The notes below the pieces were generated by a model. That model worked only from the letters and a program-made list of their open reading frames with translations. It was not told the origin of the DNA and made no database searches. Below are positions 1 through 11,000 of a stretch of 64,000 nucleotides of DNA, piece by piece. Within the stretch, counting starts at the first letter, position 1; each line of letters begins with the position of its first letter. Source of the stretch: Taiwanofungus camphoratus (lineage: Eukaryota; Basidiomycota; Agaricomycetes; Polyporales; Taiwanofungaceae); assembly GCA_003999685.1 (NCBI GenBank), contig CP021229.1, forward strand, positions 1,674,001-1,738,000, written 5' to 3'. The position numbers and the translations under genes were made by a program.

Positions 1-1292
1 ATTGTCGAGGAGATCAAAGCCCGTGGAGATAACACAGTCACTGTTACAGGTGATGGAGTCAACGATGCACCTGCATTGAGGGCAAGTGATATCGGAGTGG
101 CAATGGGCAGTGGAAGTGATGTAGCCAAGGAGGCCGGTGAGGTTGCGTCCACAGCTCTCCTATTTGAATTTCTGATTGGAACCATTTCAGCTGCCATGGT
201 CCTGCTCAACAATGATATTTCATCCATTGTCATCGCTATCGAGATGGGGCATCTTGTGTTCGACAACTTAAAGAAAGTTATGATTTATCTGATGCCAGTA
301 TGTCGATGCGCCTATATCCTGCTTTGTCTGTGATTTACAAAAATCTAGGCTGGAACATACACAGAATTTATGACCGTCTTCGCGAATGTCTTCTTGGGGA
401 TGCAAATAGCTCTCAGTTCCTATCTTCAAGTATGCTTCTCGATCACAAACGATGTTGTAATGTCAATTTCGCTGATGTATGAGAAATCAGAGGCAGGTAA
501 GTAATCTATTTCGCCTTTCGTTATAGCTCTAGTCTGAAGCAATCGTCGCCAGATCTGATGCTACGCAAGCCGCGTAATGCACGTACTGACCGCCTGACTG
601 ATTGGTGGTTTTTTGTTCAGATCTACCTAGTATGTGCATTTATATGGGTCATTGGGCTTACATTTCGATTCACCTATATCCCAGTTCATTGGTTTGATGA
701 TGTGGCCTGGTGCTATGGCCATTTGGTTCCTCTACATGGATCGGCAAGGCCTTCGTTTTTATGATATCATTCTTGTCTATGACAAGCGGACCAATGGCTT
801 CATGGGCTTCAGCATTGATCAACTAACCCACTTTGTCTCGGTTGGCCAGTGCATTTAGTGAGTTATGATTTCACAAATACAGTGTCCTTCCAGCTGAACA
901 TATTGTTCATAACGTAAGCTATGTTACAATGGTGTTTATGCAGTATGGTGGCTTGCTCTCTGTCCGTAACCGCCGCGTTTCTATCCTGCAATCTAATCCG
1001 CTGTGGGGTCCACGTCGTAATCTCGTTGTGCTAATGGGTATGATCGGTACCGCACTGATCGCTGTGGTCAACTTGTATGGCCACGGTCTACAACGTGTCT
1101 TCGGTACGGCGCCAATTCCAGGGATGTTCTGGGGTATCCCTTTTTCGTTTGCGCTAGGAATATTAATAATGGATGAGATAAGAAAGTTAGTTGTGAGGAC
1201 TTATCCGAAGATGAGGTGTATGTTCTGTCTGCCTTTCTGGTTGACTGACTCAAAGCACAAATCAGTCCATTGTTGCCAGGATGGCTTGGTGA
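1..1292 (+). CDS. P-type cation-transporting ATPase (ACU / Na,K-ATPase-like), 3' part
   Basis: This is the C-terminal part of an ion-pumping P-type ATPase of the plasma membrane or endomembranes; the 5' part lies outside the window. Seven exons can be read: 1-136, 191-297, 349-496, 553-629, 685-857, 919-1215 and 1280-1292, all with GT-AG introns of 51-64 nt, giving about 316 residues. The first exon holds the hinge motif [11 protein letters not shown] and [14 protein letters not shown] of the P domain, followed by [18 protein letters not shown] of transmembrane segment 5, then [18 protein letters not shown] and the last membrane helices. The ending [13 protein letters not shown] followed by a short tail is typical of fungal ACU pumps and related Na,K-ATPase-like proteins. 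Family assignment is firm; whether it moves Na+, K+ or another cation cannot be told without the N-terminal ion-binding helices. Confidence 0.9.
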
Positions 1293-2019
1293 TCTGGTGT
1301 TGGGGCATCGACAGTAGTTATTGAACTGAACAGATAATACGAAATTCTTGTTACACCCAGGGCCAATCAATGAACTCACTCTGGTAACAGCAAATCTTTC
1401 AGGCTACAAACTTCTCGCAAATGAATTGAGCTTACAAATTGTGGCAGCTTATGACTGTAATCAGTCTCCACTTTGGCTGAACACAGTCACATATGACTTA
1501 CTTAAGCATCATCTCCAAGCATATAAGAAGTGCGCGTAGTGCACACATAATGTTATGCTTTCCACCATTTCTACTTCCTTGCATTGACCATCAGCTACCA
1601 ATGTTGTGGATTGCAGGCACACAGTGCTGGAAGGTTGTTCCATGATCGAGACTTGACACATAGGCCCAATTGGGTCCCCAGACATATTCCTGCCGTAGAC
1701 CCTTGGTCTAACACTATTTAAGTGGGAGCGGTGTCCTGTATGAAGTTTTGGATCAAACACTGCAATCTGTCCTCACAGTGATACATGCTACTGTAGCTTG
1801 TCACTTGAGCAGTCCTGCCATTAGAACCTGTCACAAAGGTTAGTATGTATGTCCACTGCACCTGATCATACCTGGAGGCAGGTGCCTTAAGGTCATTCCC
1901 AATGTCCGCTGAGCAAAGTGGTGTCAGGTCTCTGACTCGCATATAAAGCTGATGCTATTTAAGTTGAATGTACACAATAGCAGCAACCACTCGCATCCAC
2001 AACCATCGAGATACTGTTT
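1293..2019. other. Intergenic stretch between the ATPase and the secreted-protein gene
   Basis: No recognisable gene in either direction. It should hold the 3' end of the ATPase transcript and the promoter of the next gene. The DNA is CpG-poor compared with the genes further right. Confidence 0.6.
1941..1947 (+). promoter_or_regulatory. TATA box of the secreted-protein gene
   Basis: ATATAAA lies 73-79 nt upstream of the ATG at 2020, a normal distance for a fungal promoter. Assignment rests on motif and position only. Confidence 0.5.
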
Positions 2020-5000
2020 ATGAAGTTCTTCCTTACCATTGCGTCCTTTATCACCAGCACAATTGCACAGAGTGCGACAATCAGTGCCCCACTCAATGGC
2101 TCTATGCTAGCCAGCAGTTCTTCTATCATAATAGAAGTTAATCAAGCTGTCAGTGCAGTCTCAGCCTGCATATTGTCTGGGCTTGTTGACTTGTTTGTAT
2201 GCTTACTTGATACAATTTCTTTTATTGCATACCTTATCGGTCGGACCTCGGATCGGTGATGAGTCCCGTAGCCTCCTGGGCCCCGAATCGCGATTTTAGG
2301 AGCTTTCTAATCCCCCAACCGACCACTCTAAGACTCTTCTACAGCCTATGACAGGAGGGATAGGTTCCTATAATATTCCTAACGCCTCCTTTTCTTCCTA
2401 AACCCTTCTAACACCCTATGAAGTCTTGCGAAGTCACACGAGGTGCTACGAGGTTTCAAATGCTAGACGTGAAGTCCCTAACTCCTGCTAAGTCCACTAT
2501 CGGACACTGCCGGCCCTCCCACACTGTTCCATTGGATCTAGGTCCTACCTACTACGTCACTCATCCCGGGCTTAGCTAAGAAGTCTTAGCTAAGTCTCTC
2601 CTAGCTCTTGTGATTGCAGCTACCTCCGATAGGCTCTGAAACGGTCTGAAGTTCTGGAAGCTGGACTTAGGAAGCCTTGCGCACCCCATGGGTCTCGATC
2701 CTATGCCATAAGGTCATCCTAGGGCGTATCCATATGGTCCTCCACCCAGTTAGGACACCTCCTACCCCGATTAGGCCAAGTCCCGCTGCTAAGAACTTTG
2801 TACGCTCTTAGCCCACTAAGATAGTTGATCACGGCGCATGGCTGCTCTCAGATAGTCATCCTGCCCTTGTGAATGAACTTGGTCACCTTTCTACCGTACG
2901 TAGTTCCCCTGTTTCAGTTCCTATTTAGTTCCTATCCTCCTCGTGTTCACTTCGGAGCCCATGCGCTTTAGTACACATTTCGGACTCGTAAGGATCACTT
3001 CGCGCAAGAATAGTTCATCTCACACTCCCCTATTTAGTCAGAGGTAGTTTACTATGTACGAGAGAGACCCCTCAGTGTGTTACTGTTGGGTAGGACTAGA
3101 GACGTGTTCGTTTTTTCTTTCCCTTTGTTTGTCACACCATGGACGCGCGGCATCCCTTCCACACCTTACTTACCCAGATTGACTGATGGGCCGACCGTCC
3201 CCGCTTACGCCATGGTAGTTATGTACTTTCGGACCGCTGACTCCTCTCACCTTATGCGGTCTCTGGGGGGCTGCTAGTATACCTGGGGGTTGGTGGTGGC
3301 AGTATAAAGGGGGGTCCCACTGTTGGAGGTTCCCCTAGTCGTATTCTCTTCGTTCATCCTTTCCTAAAGTGTACTACGCATTAGTACCAATACACGCTAG
3401 TCTTCACACATCTTCTTGCACCTCAAGAAGCCCGTAAAGACTATTGTGACTACATAGGGCTTGTAGTTGAAGACTACCGAGGATCATGACTCGTCGTCAC
3501 CATCGCTCCTCTTCGACCCTTTGCTGCACACCGCTCCAAGCTTCTGCAGCATTACCAGGGTGAACCCCCCGATAACACTAGAATACGACTCCACAAACCC
3601 GAACCCGTCCAGGTTCGAGAAGTCACAAGAAGACAGTGCCTAAAAGACCCGTATCGGTCTCGAAGAAGGCGAGGTCAGCGTACTCATAGGATTAGTACTG
3701 ATCACCACGGATTATCAACGACCTTTTGATATCGACTACAAACAAGAAGAAGAGCTGGATCACGCAGCGTTTGACCCTACTCTCCCGACTTTAGAAGAGG
3801 TCCTGGATCAAGCTGAGCGCAACCTCAGAGCCATTCTCCATGCCGATAGTTCCACCAGTTTCCTCCCAGCTGAACAGAGGGAGCTGATTCTTTACACCCG
3901 CTCCCGCATCTCCAAAGTCAGTGACGCTTGACAAGCTGTATTAGAAAATCACGACAGGCTGGCAAGTAGGAAAGGGAGCCGACCTCTACCTCCCACTCCC
4001 TCTGAAGATTTTGACGAAGTCCTTGACCACCGTATCCTCACTGCTCAGAAGGTGCTCTCAAACCCACGTTTCTCATTTCAGTTGGCCGTTCCCATAATCG
4101 TGAACCTATATCAAAGGCTACTGAGCGCCCAAGATTTCTATCGCCGGTGGCAAGCTGGATCCATCCTCCAAAACGAGGCGGAGGTCGACCCTGACGTGCG
4201 CCGGGAAGGCTCATCGTTATCAAGCGGAGAACAATCGGGACGTACACCGACATTACACGAAGACTTCTAACTGGAGGGTCTGCTCAACGCAACCGTGCCC
4301 TCACCGCTACGACTCTGCACTCTACAGGGGAAGTGATTTCGAACCTTGTACTCCAACCAATCGTGCCCTCATCCAGGCCCGCTGGACAACCTTTGACGAA
4401 ACTGACCCACCCTCTGACGAAGGCTCCAGCTCAGAACTGACCGATCCTGACATTGAACGGACAGAACGACAAATGGAGACTGAAGGGACAGGAAAAACAT
4501 CCCCTTCCACCCCGGAAACGCCCCGTGGCTTGAGCTCTTTCCGATCAGGAATAGGGGAATCAGGGCCACCGCCTGACGATGGGCTGGGGGAAGAAGGCCC
4601 CCTTGAGGGAGGGCCACCTTATGATGAGAGCAGAGGACCCCCAGGAGGACCACCTGGTGGAGGAGGACCACCTGGCGGAGGAGTGCCCGGTGGAGGAGGA
4701 CTACCCGGTAGAGGAGGACCACCTGGGGGAGGAGGACCCCCCGGGGGAGGACCTCCTGGAGGGGGGCAGCCTTCTGAAGGAACACCCCTCCCACAGGGAG
4801 CTGCACGGGTACCAGACCGAAAAGAGCCAGAAATTACTAAGTTCTCTGGAAAACGAGAAGATGCCCAACACTTCCTCATCCAATTTGCCCGAAGATTCGA
4901 CACCGAGCGATGGGCCTCTGCTTCCAAACGAGAAAAGGTCGGCAATTTCCTTGGCCACCTCGAAGGCCATGCTGGTGCTTGGGCCGATACTCTTACCGAA

Positions 5001-8000
5001 AAGGCACTCGAACCCCACCCCCTCATCCGAGGAGTGAGCCAGGGGTATGGCACTTTCAGGAATGTCGCTTTCGAGTTCATTAAAAGGTTCGGGGTAATAG
5101 AGGAGGAGGTCTCTGCAGCCATCGGACTACGGAACTTGGTCTACACCTACGACAAACCCATTGCCAATTTCAACGAGGAGTTCGACCGACTGGCCCGCAG
5201 GACAGAAATCACTGAAGAAAGTGCCCTTATGGCCTGGTACCGAGAAAAACTACCCAGCACCATGCGAGTCCGAATCATGGAACGAGATGTAGCTCCCACA
5301 ACCCTAGAAGGATGGAAGGAAGCTGCTGCCCAACGGGACCGGGCCTATCAAAACAACAAGGCCATCGATGCCGCTCAAAGAACTTCGAAAACCCCTCCAC
5401 AAGTCGCAGCAAGGGCATTTGACAGTGGAAAGCCAGACCATCAGCGCTTGCAAGACCGAAGGACGGGCTCCTGCTACAAATGCCACAATAAGGGGCACCT
5501 GGCCAAAGACTGCCCAGAGCGAACCTCAGGTCGGAGAACAGGACCCCCAAACCGAAGGGCCAACATGAAAGATGAAAATGAGGCAGATGATGAAGCCTCT
5601 GAGCAGGAGGAGCAGGGGCAAGAAACGAAAGGAGTCAGATTCCCCCACTTCTCTCAGCACCACGACTTTGCGGATTTTCTGTAAGGCGACCTGACGTGAC
5701 GCACGAGTCGCCTAAACTCTCTGTACGAAATGTAATTACCGGAACGCGCAAGCGCAATACACTTTATCTACCAGGTTACATCGTAGTAGGAGAGAAAGCC
5801 GTCACCGCATGCCCCTTGTTGGATAGTGGGGCTGACGCCAACCTAATTCACCCCGACTTTGTAAGGAAGTGGGGACTCCCCACTCGACCGCTTCCCAGGA
5901 CAGTAACCTCAACCACCATTGATGGCTCTACAAACAAAGGGAGACCGATTACCCACAGAGTCGAAGGGAGTATACAATTAGAGGGGAACGACATCCCAAC
6001 CAACTTTTACGTCTCAAACATTGGAACGCTCGATGTAGTACTCGGCAACCCCTGGCTCGCACAAGTCAACCCATGCATTGACTGGGTAGAAGGGACGCTC
6101 GAGATTGACCAAGCTCGACTCACAGAATGGCAAGGATACTATGCCTGGGTCATGAGCCAACCCACGACAGATGGAATTCCCCTGTGTCGAGCTTCCATTC
6201 ATGAAGACGATGAGGAGCTTTCGGACATAATGTGTGCTTACACACAAGGAGAAGGGGTTCTGGGGATTTTCCAACAGAAAGAGCAGCCGCTCACACGTGA
6301 AGACGGGCTACTGCAGGCCCTAAAGCCCCCACAAGTAGGGCTCAATCGACTAACACACTTCTCTGACTCCCCACGTATGATATGGAATGCCCCAGAGCTC
6401 ACGGAATTGGTGATCCCCAAGGACCCACCCCCATCCGTAGAAGACCTCATCCCAGAATACCTGTGGGACTATAAACGGTTGTTTGAAAAGGAGGCCGCCA
6501 ACCGGTTCCCAGAATCCAAGCCCTGGGACCATGCCATTGAATTAAGGCCAGACTTTGTCCCCAGGAAATGCGCAGTAATTCCTTTGTCTCCAAATGAACA
6601 AGCGGCGATGGACAAATTTCTGGAAGAGAACCTGGCCAAGGGCTATCTCTGGGAATTGAACTCACCAATGGCGTCACCAGCCTTTTTTGTCAAAAAAAAG
6701 GATGGTACCTTGCGCCCGTGCCAGGACTACCGATACCTGAACAAGGGCATGATCAAAGATGCCTACCCCTTACCCCTCATAGGAGAGCTAATTGACAGGC
6801 TCCAAAGGGCCACTGTGTTCACTAAATTAGACCTCCGAAACGGGTACAACAACATCCGGATCAGAGAGGGCGACCAATGGAAAGGAGCATTCATGGTCAA
6901 ACATGGGAATCAGGACAAGATCGTCAAACCCACTGTCATGTTCTTTGGGATGTGCAACTCGCTGGCCATGTTTCAGCGAATGATGAATGACACATTCCAG
7001 GACATGCTGGCCGAGGGGTGGATCGCGATCTATATGGACGACATCCTCATTTTCTCTGACAATATGGAAGCCCACCGAGAACGAACCAGACGCGTCCTAC
7101 AACAGCTGCAGGAATGGGATCTATTTGTAAAGCCAGAGAAATGCGCGTTCAATGTCGTTGAAGTTGACTTCTTGGGAATGACCATCTCACCTGGACAGGT
7201 GCACATGGACAAGGACAAACTGGCAGGAATCGCAGATTGGCCCATTTCTACTAGGATCAAGGATGTAGAACGATTCATGGGTCTCGCCAACTACTACCGA
7301 CGCTTCATCCACAACTTCTCCCACATCGCTCACCCCTTGAATGTCATCAAGAAGAAGTGTGCGGAGTGGAACTGGACCGAAGCCTGCCAGGAGGCCTTTG
7401 ATGAGCTCAAACGGTGTTTCCAGAGCATGCCTATCCTCCGCATGCCCGACCCGTCCAAACCATTCACCATTGAGGCCGACGCCTCTCTGGTAGCCACTGG
7501 TGCAGTGCTTCAACAACTTGATGAGGAAGGGCGGCTACACCCTATAGCTTTTCTCTCGAAGAGCCTGAAAGAAGCGGAGCGGAATTATCAAGTATATGAC
7601 AGAGAGCTGCTGGCCATTGTCCGAGCACTTGAGGAATGGCGCCACCACCTTGAGGGAAGTGGACACCCGGTCACGGTGATCACCGACCACAAGAACCTCA
7701 CCTATTTCTGAGAAGCACAACGACTCAACCGACGCCAGGCCCGATGGCAGTTATTCCTGTCACAATTTGACCTGCAACTATTAAACAAAAAAGGCAGTCG
7801 ACTCATAGTCGCCGATGCACTCTCTCGGTGACCTGACCACCCAGGAGGGAAACATGACAATGAAGATGTCATCCTGCTACCAACAGACCTCTTTGTCAAC
7901 GCCACCAACACTGCAATCATCGAAAAGATACGTGAATGTCGTACCCGTGACAGGATGGTCATCGAGACGATTGACGCTTTAAAACGGGGGAAGGTACCGC

Positions 8001-11000
8001 CATTCAAGGGCACAGGCTTTGCGCACACAAAGCTGGCAGACTGGGACATTCAGGAGGGACTAATTTTATACAAAAACAGAGTTTACGTACCTCCTGATGA
8101 TGATCTGCGCTGAGAAGTCATTCAACTCTGTCATGACACACCAGCAATGGCACACCCAGGGGCACAAGGTACAATGGCCATCGCTCGAAGGGACTGGTTC
8201 TGGCATGGAATGTCTTCATTCATCGAGAAATATGTTGAGGGGTGCACCAAATGCCAGGAGAGCAAGATCAACACACACCCCACGAAACCCCCCCTAATGG
8301 CCATCCCCACAGAACCGAACTCAAGGCCATTCTCTCACATATCGGTAGACTTCATCACTGATCTACCAGAGTCACAGGGCTTCAATGCGCTCATGGTAGT
8401 AGTTGACAGAGAACTCACCAAGGGCATTGTGCTCATACCCTGCACCAAGAACATAGATGCGGTAGGGACGGCAGAGGTCCTACACCTCAATGTATACAGG
8501 CGATATGGCCTACCTGACCGGATGATATCCGACCGAGGGCCACAGTTCGCAGCGGCCGCATTTCGAGAATGGTGTAAGCTGACAGGAGTCAAGGCGGCAA
8601 TGTCCACCGCCTACCACCCCCAATCAGATGAGAGTACAGAACAGGTCAACCAGGAACTGGAGGCGGCCTGGAGAATCCTATGCGCAAATGACCCCCACAC
8701 CTGGGTCAAACACATCCCCGAGTTTGAATTCGCACACAACCAGGTGCCGCATGCTGGAAGGAAGAAATCGCCATTCAAGCTCACCATGGGGTACGACCCG
8801 AAGGCCATCGGATCTCCACGACCCTCTGACAAATACCCCACGCTCCAAGACCGCCTGATCCAGATCTCTGAATCCCGTAAAGAGGCTCTTGCAGCGCAAG
8901 AGCTAGCCCAGAAGCTGATGGAGGAATGAACCCCTTTTCCCTGGAAACCTTTCCAGGAAGGCGACAAGGTTTGACTAGAAGCCACGAACCTCCGGCTAAG
9001 GACAATAAGTCAGAAATTTGACCCAAAGCGGCTTGGACCCTTCAAGATCACGGAAGCCAAGGGGCCACTGACATACAAGCTACAGCTCCCGAGAACCTGG
9101 AAGATTCACCCGGTGTTCCATGCATCGCTGCTCACCCCATACAGGGAAACAGCGGAACACGGACCCAACTTTCTGAAACCATCACCTGATCTGGTCGAGG
9201 GGGAAAAAGAGTACGAAGTCGAGGCCCTCCGCGGGCATCGTGCCCGACGTGGGAAATGAGAGTTTCTCATCAAATGGAAGGGATGGCCGGTCTCTGCCAG
9301 CACCTGGCAGAAGGAAGACGATCTACGGCATTCCCCTGACCTGCTGAGGCGTTATAAGAAGGCAAACCACCTAGGCATCAACCCAGTTGACAACCGTTCA
9401 ACTGCCCTGCAAGGAGCCATTCCGCAGCACTTCAAGGCCGCCTCCCACCATGTCCCATCGAACCAACGCCGCCCGAGCCCGCCTTGCCGCCTCCATCCTC
9501 ACCGCAGGAAACGCCCGCACACTGAATCCCTTTCTTCGGGGACCGCAGAACCTCCCCAACTTCACCGAGGGGATTGTTGTCCCCCTACCTCGCCAAGCAA
9601 CATCTGGCCTCGCCGCCGACTTTCTGACCCCCGCCGACCGTCTCGGATGGGTGCTGGCCAACGAACGACTACGCCCGGCGGTGGACACCGCCCTCGTTGT
9701 CTGGCCTGATCTTGCGGCCCAGGTTGCCATCTTTCGACATCAGGCCGAGGTTGTCTTACACCTCGATCAGGTAATAAGGGGGTACAGAGGGGAGAGGGAG
9801 AAGGGGGAGCATGACGAAGCTAAGTGGTGGGCCAGCCCCATCCGGGAAATTGGTATATCGTACTGGCAGGCCTGTAATGCAACGCGCTCCCATCTAAATT
9901 TCCTCCTTCGCACCGACATCGTCTCCGCCCTCGAGCATCTCCTACCACCCTCCTCCGTCATCACACGCCCGGCCCCCTCCACGCAGGACGAGTGGACAGT
10001 TTGTCTCCACCCCGAGTGCCGCCCCCTGAACCGATGGACTGGGGCCTGTGAATTCTGCATGGGCCTCGATCATGTTGCTGCTGACTGCATCCACCGGCCA
10101 CGACTGGGGGAGCCGGCTGTTGAGCCCTTCGTCCCGCCTCGCTGTCTGGATTGTTTCACTGACGATCACGACACCGACCAATGCCCTAAGGCAGGGGCCG
10201 CCTGGTCGGAAATCAGTGGGTCGAAGCAGCCTGACGAGGAAGCTACCAGGTCATGAAGGTAGGTGTCGGGGCGACACCTGAGAGGAGACGGGGGTAGTGT
10301 TACTGTCGGGTAGGACTAGAGACGTGTTCGTTTTTTCTTTCCCTTTGTTTGTCACACCATGGACACGCGGCATCCCTTCCACACCTTATTTACCCAGATT
10401 GACTGACGGGCCGACCGTCCCCACTTACGCCATGGTAGTTATGTACTTTCGGACCGCTGACTCCTCTCACCTTATGCGGTCTCTGGGGGGCTGCTAGTAT
10501 ACCTGGGGGTTGGCGGTGGCAGTATAAAGGGGGGTCCCACTGTTGGAGGTTCCCCTAGTCGTATTCTCTTCGTTCATCCTTTCCTAAAGTGTACTATGCA
10601 TTAGTACCAATACACGCTAGTCTTCACACATCTTCTTGCACCTCAAGAAGCCCGTAAAGACTATTGCGACTACATAGGGCTTGTAGTTGAAGACTACCGA
10701 GGATCGTGACTCGTCGTCACCATCGCTCCTCTTCGACCCTTTGCTGCACACCGCTCCAAGCTTCTGCAGCATTACCAGGGTGAACCCCTCGGTAACACAG
10801 TGCACACTTCTCTCTTTGGAATACAAGTTCCCCTGTAGCTCTGATCTCAGGAAAGCACCACGAGTACAACCTTAGGAACGGTCCTAAGGCCCTTAAGTCT
10901 CCACCCCAGCTCCGTTTCAGTACCTCTGAACTACGTCTACGCTTGCGATATATCTACGAACCACGTCTACGCTTCCCGAACTATGCACTACGATCTACGA

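Larger units (their letters stand above)
3078..10797 (+). mobile_element. Ty3/Gypsy chromovirus LTR retrotransposon, fossil copy with both LTRs
   Basis: Two 500 bp LTRs (3078-3577 and 10298-10797), TGTTAC...TAACA ends, and a CAGTG target-site duplication (3073-3077 and 10798-10802). Parts in order: gag region about 3.7-5.7 kb, with a Gly/Pro-rich tract near 4.56-4.77 kb, a capsid-like core and one CCHC zinc knuckle ([14 protein letters not shown]); protease ([13 protein letters not shown]) near 5.8 kb; reverse transcriptase with YMDD near 7.03 kb; RNase H near 7.45-7.8 kb; integrase with its HHCC zinc domain and catalytic core about 8.1-8.95 kb; chromodomain about 9.2-9.35 kb; an extra ORF before the 3' LTR; and a polypurine tract at 10281-10297. 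Pol order PR-RT-RH-IN plus a chromodomain identifies a chromovirus. The copy is structurally complete but broken, with about half a dozen visible breaks. LTR divergence near 2 percent indicates a fairly recent insertion. Confidence 0.95.

Noticed and set aside
2257-2300. TGATGAGTCCCG at the start of repeat B, resembling the hammerhead core
   Set aside because: The base before the core is G instead of C, no GAAA follows at the right distance, and stems I and III cannot be formed. It is simply the repeat end.
4369-5122. Proline- and leucine-rich frames opposite the gag region
   Set aside because: They mirror the Gly/Pro-rich gag tract on the other strand and have no independent support.
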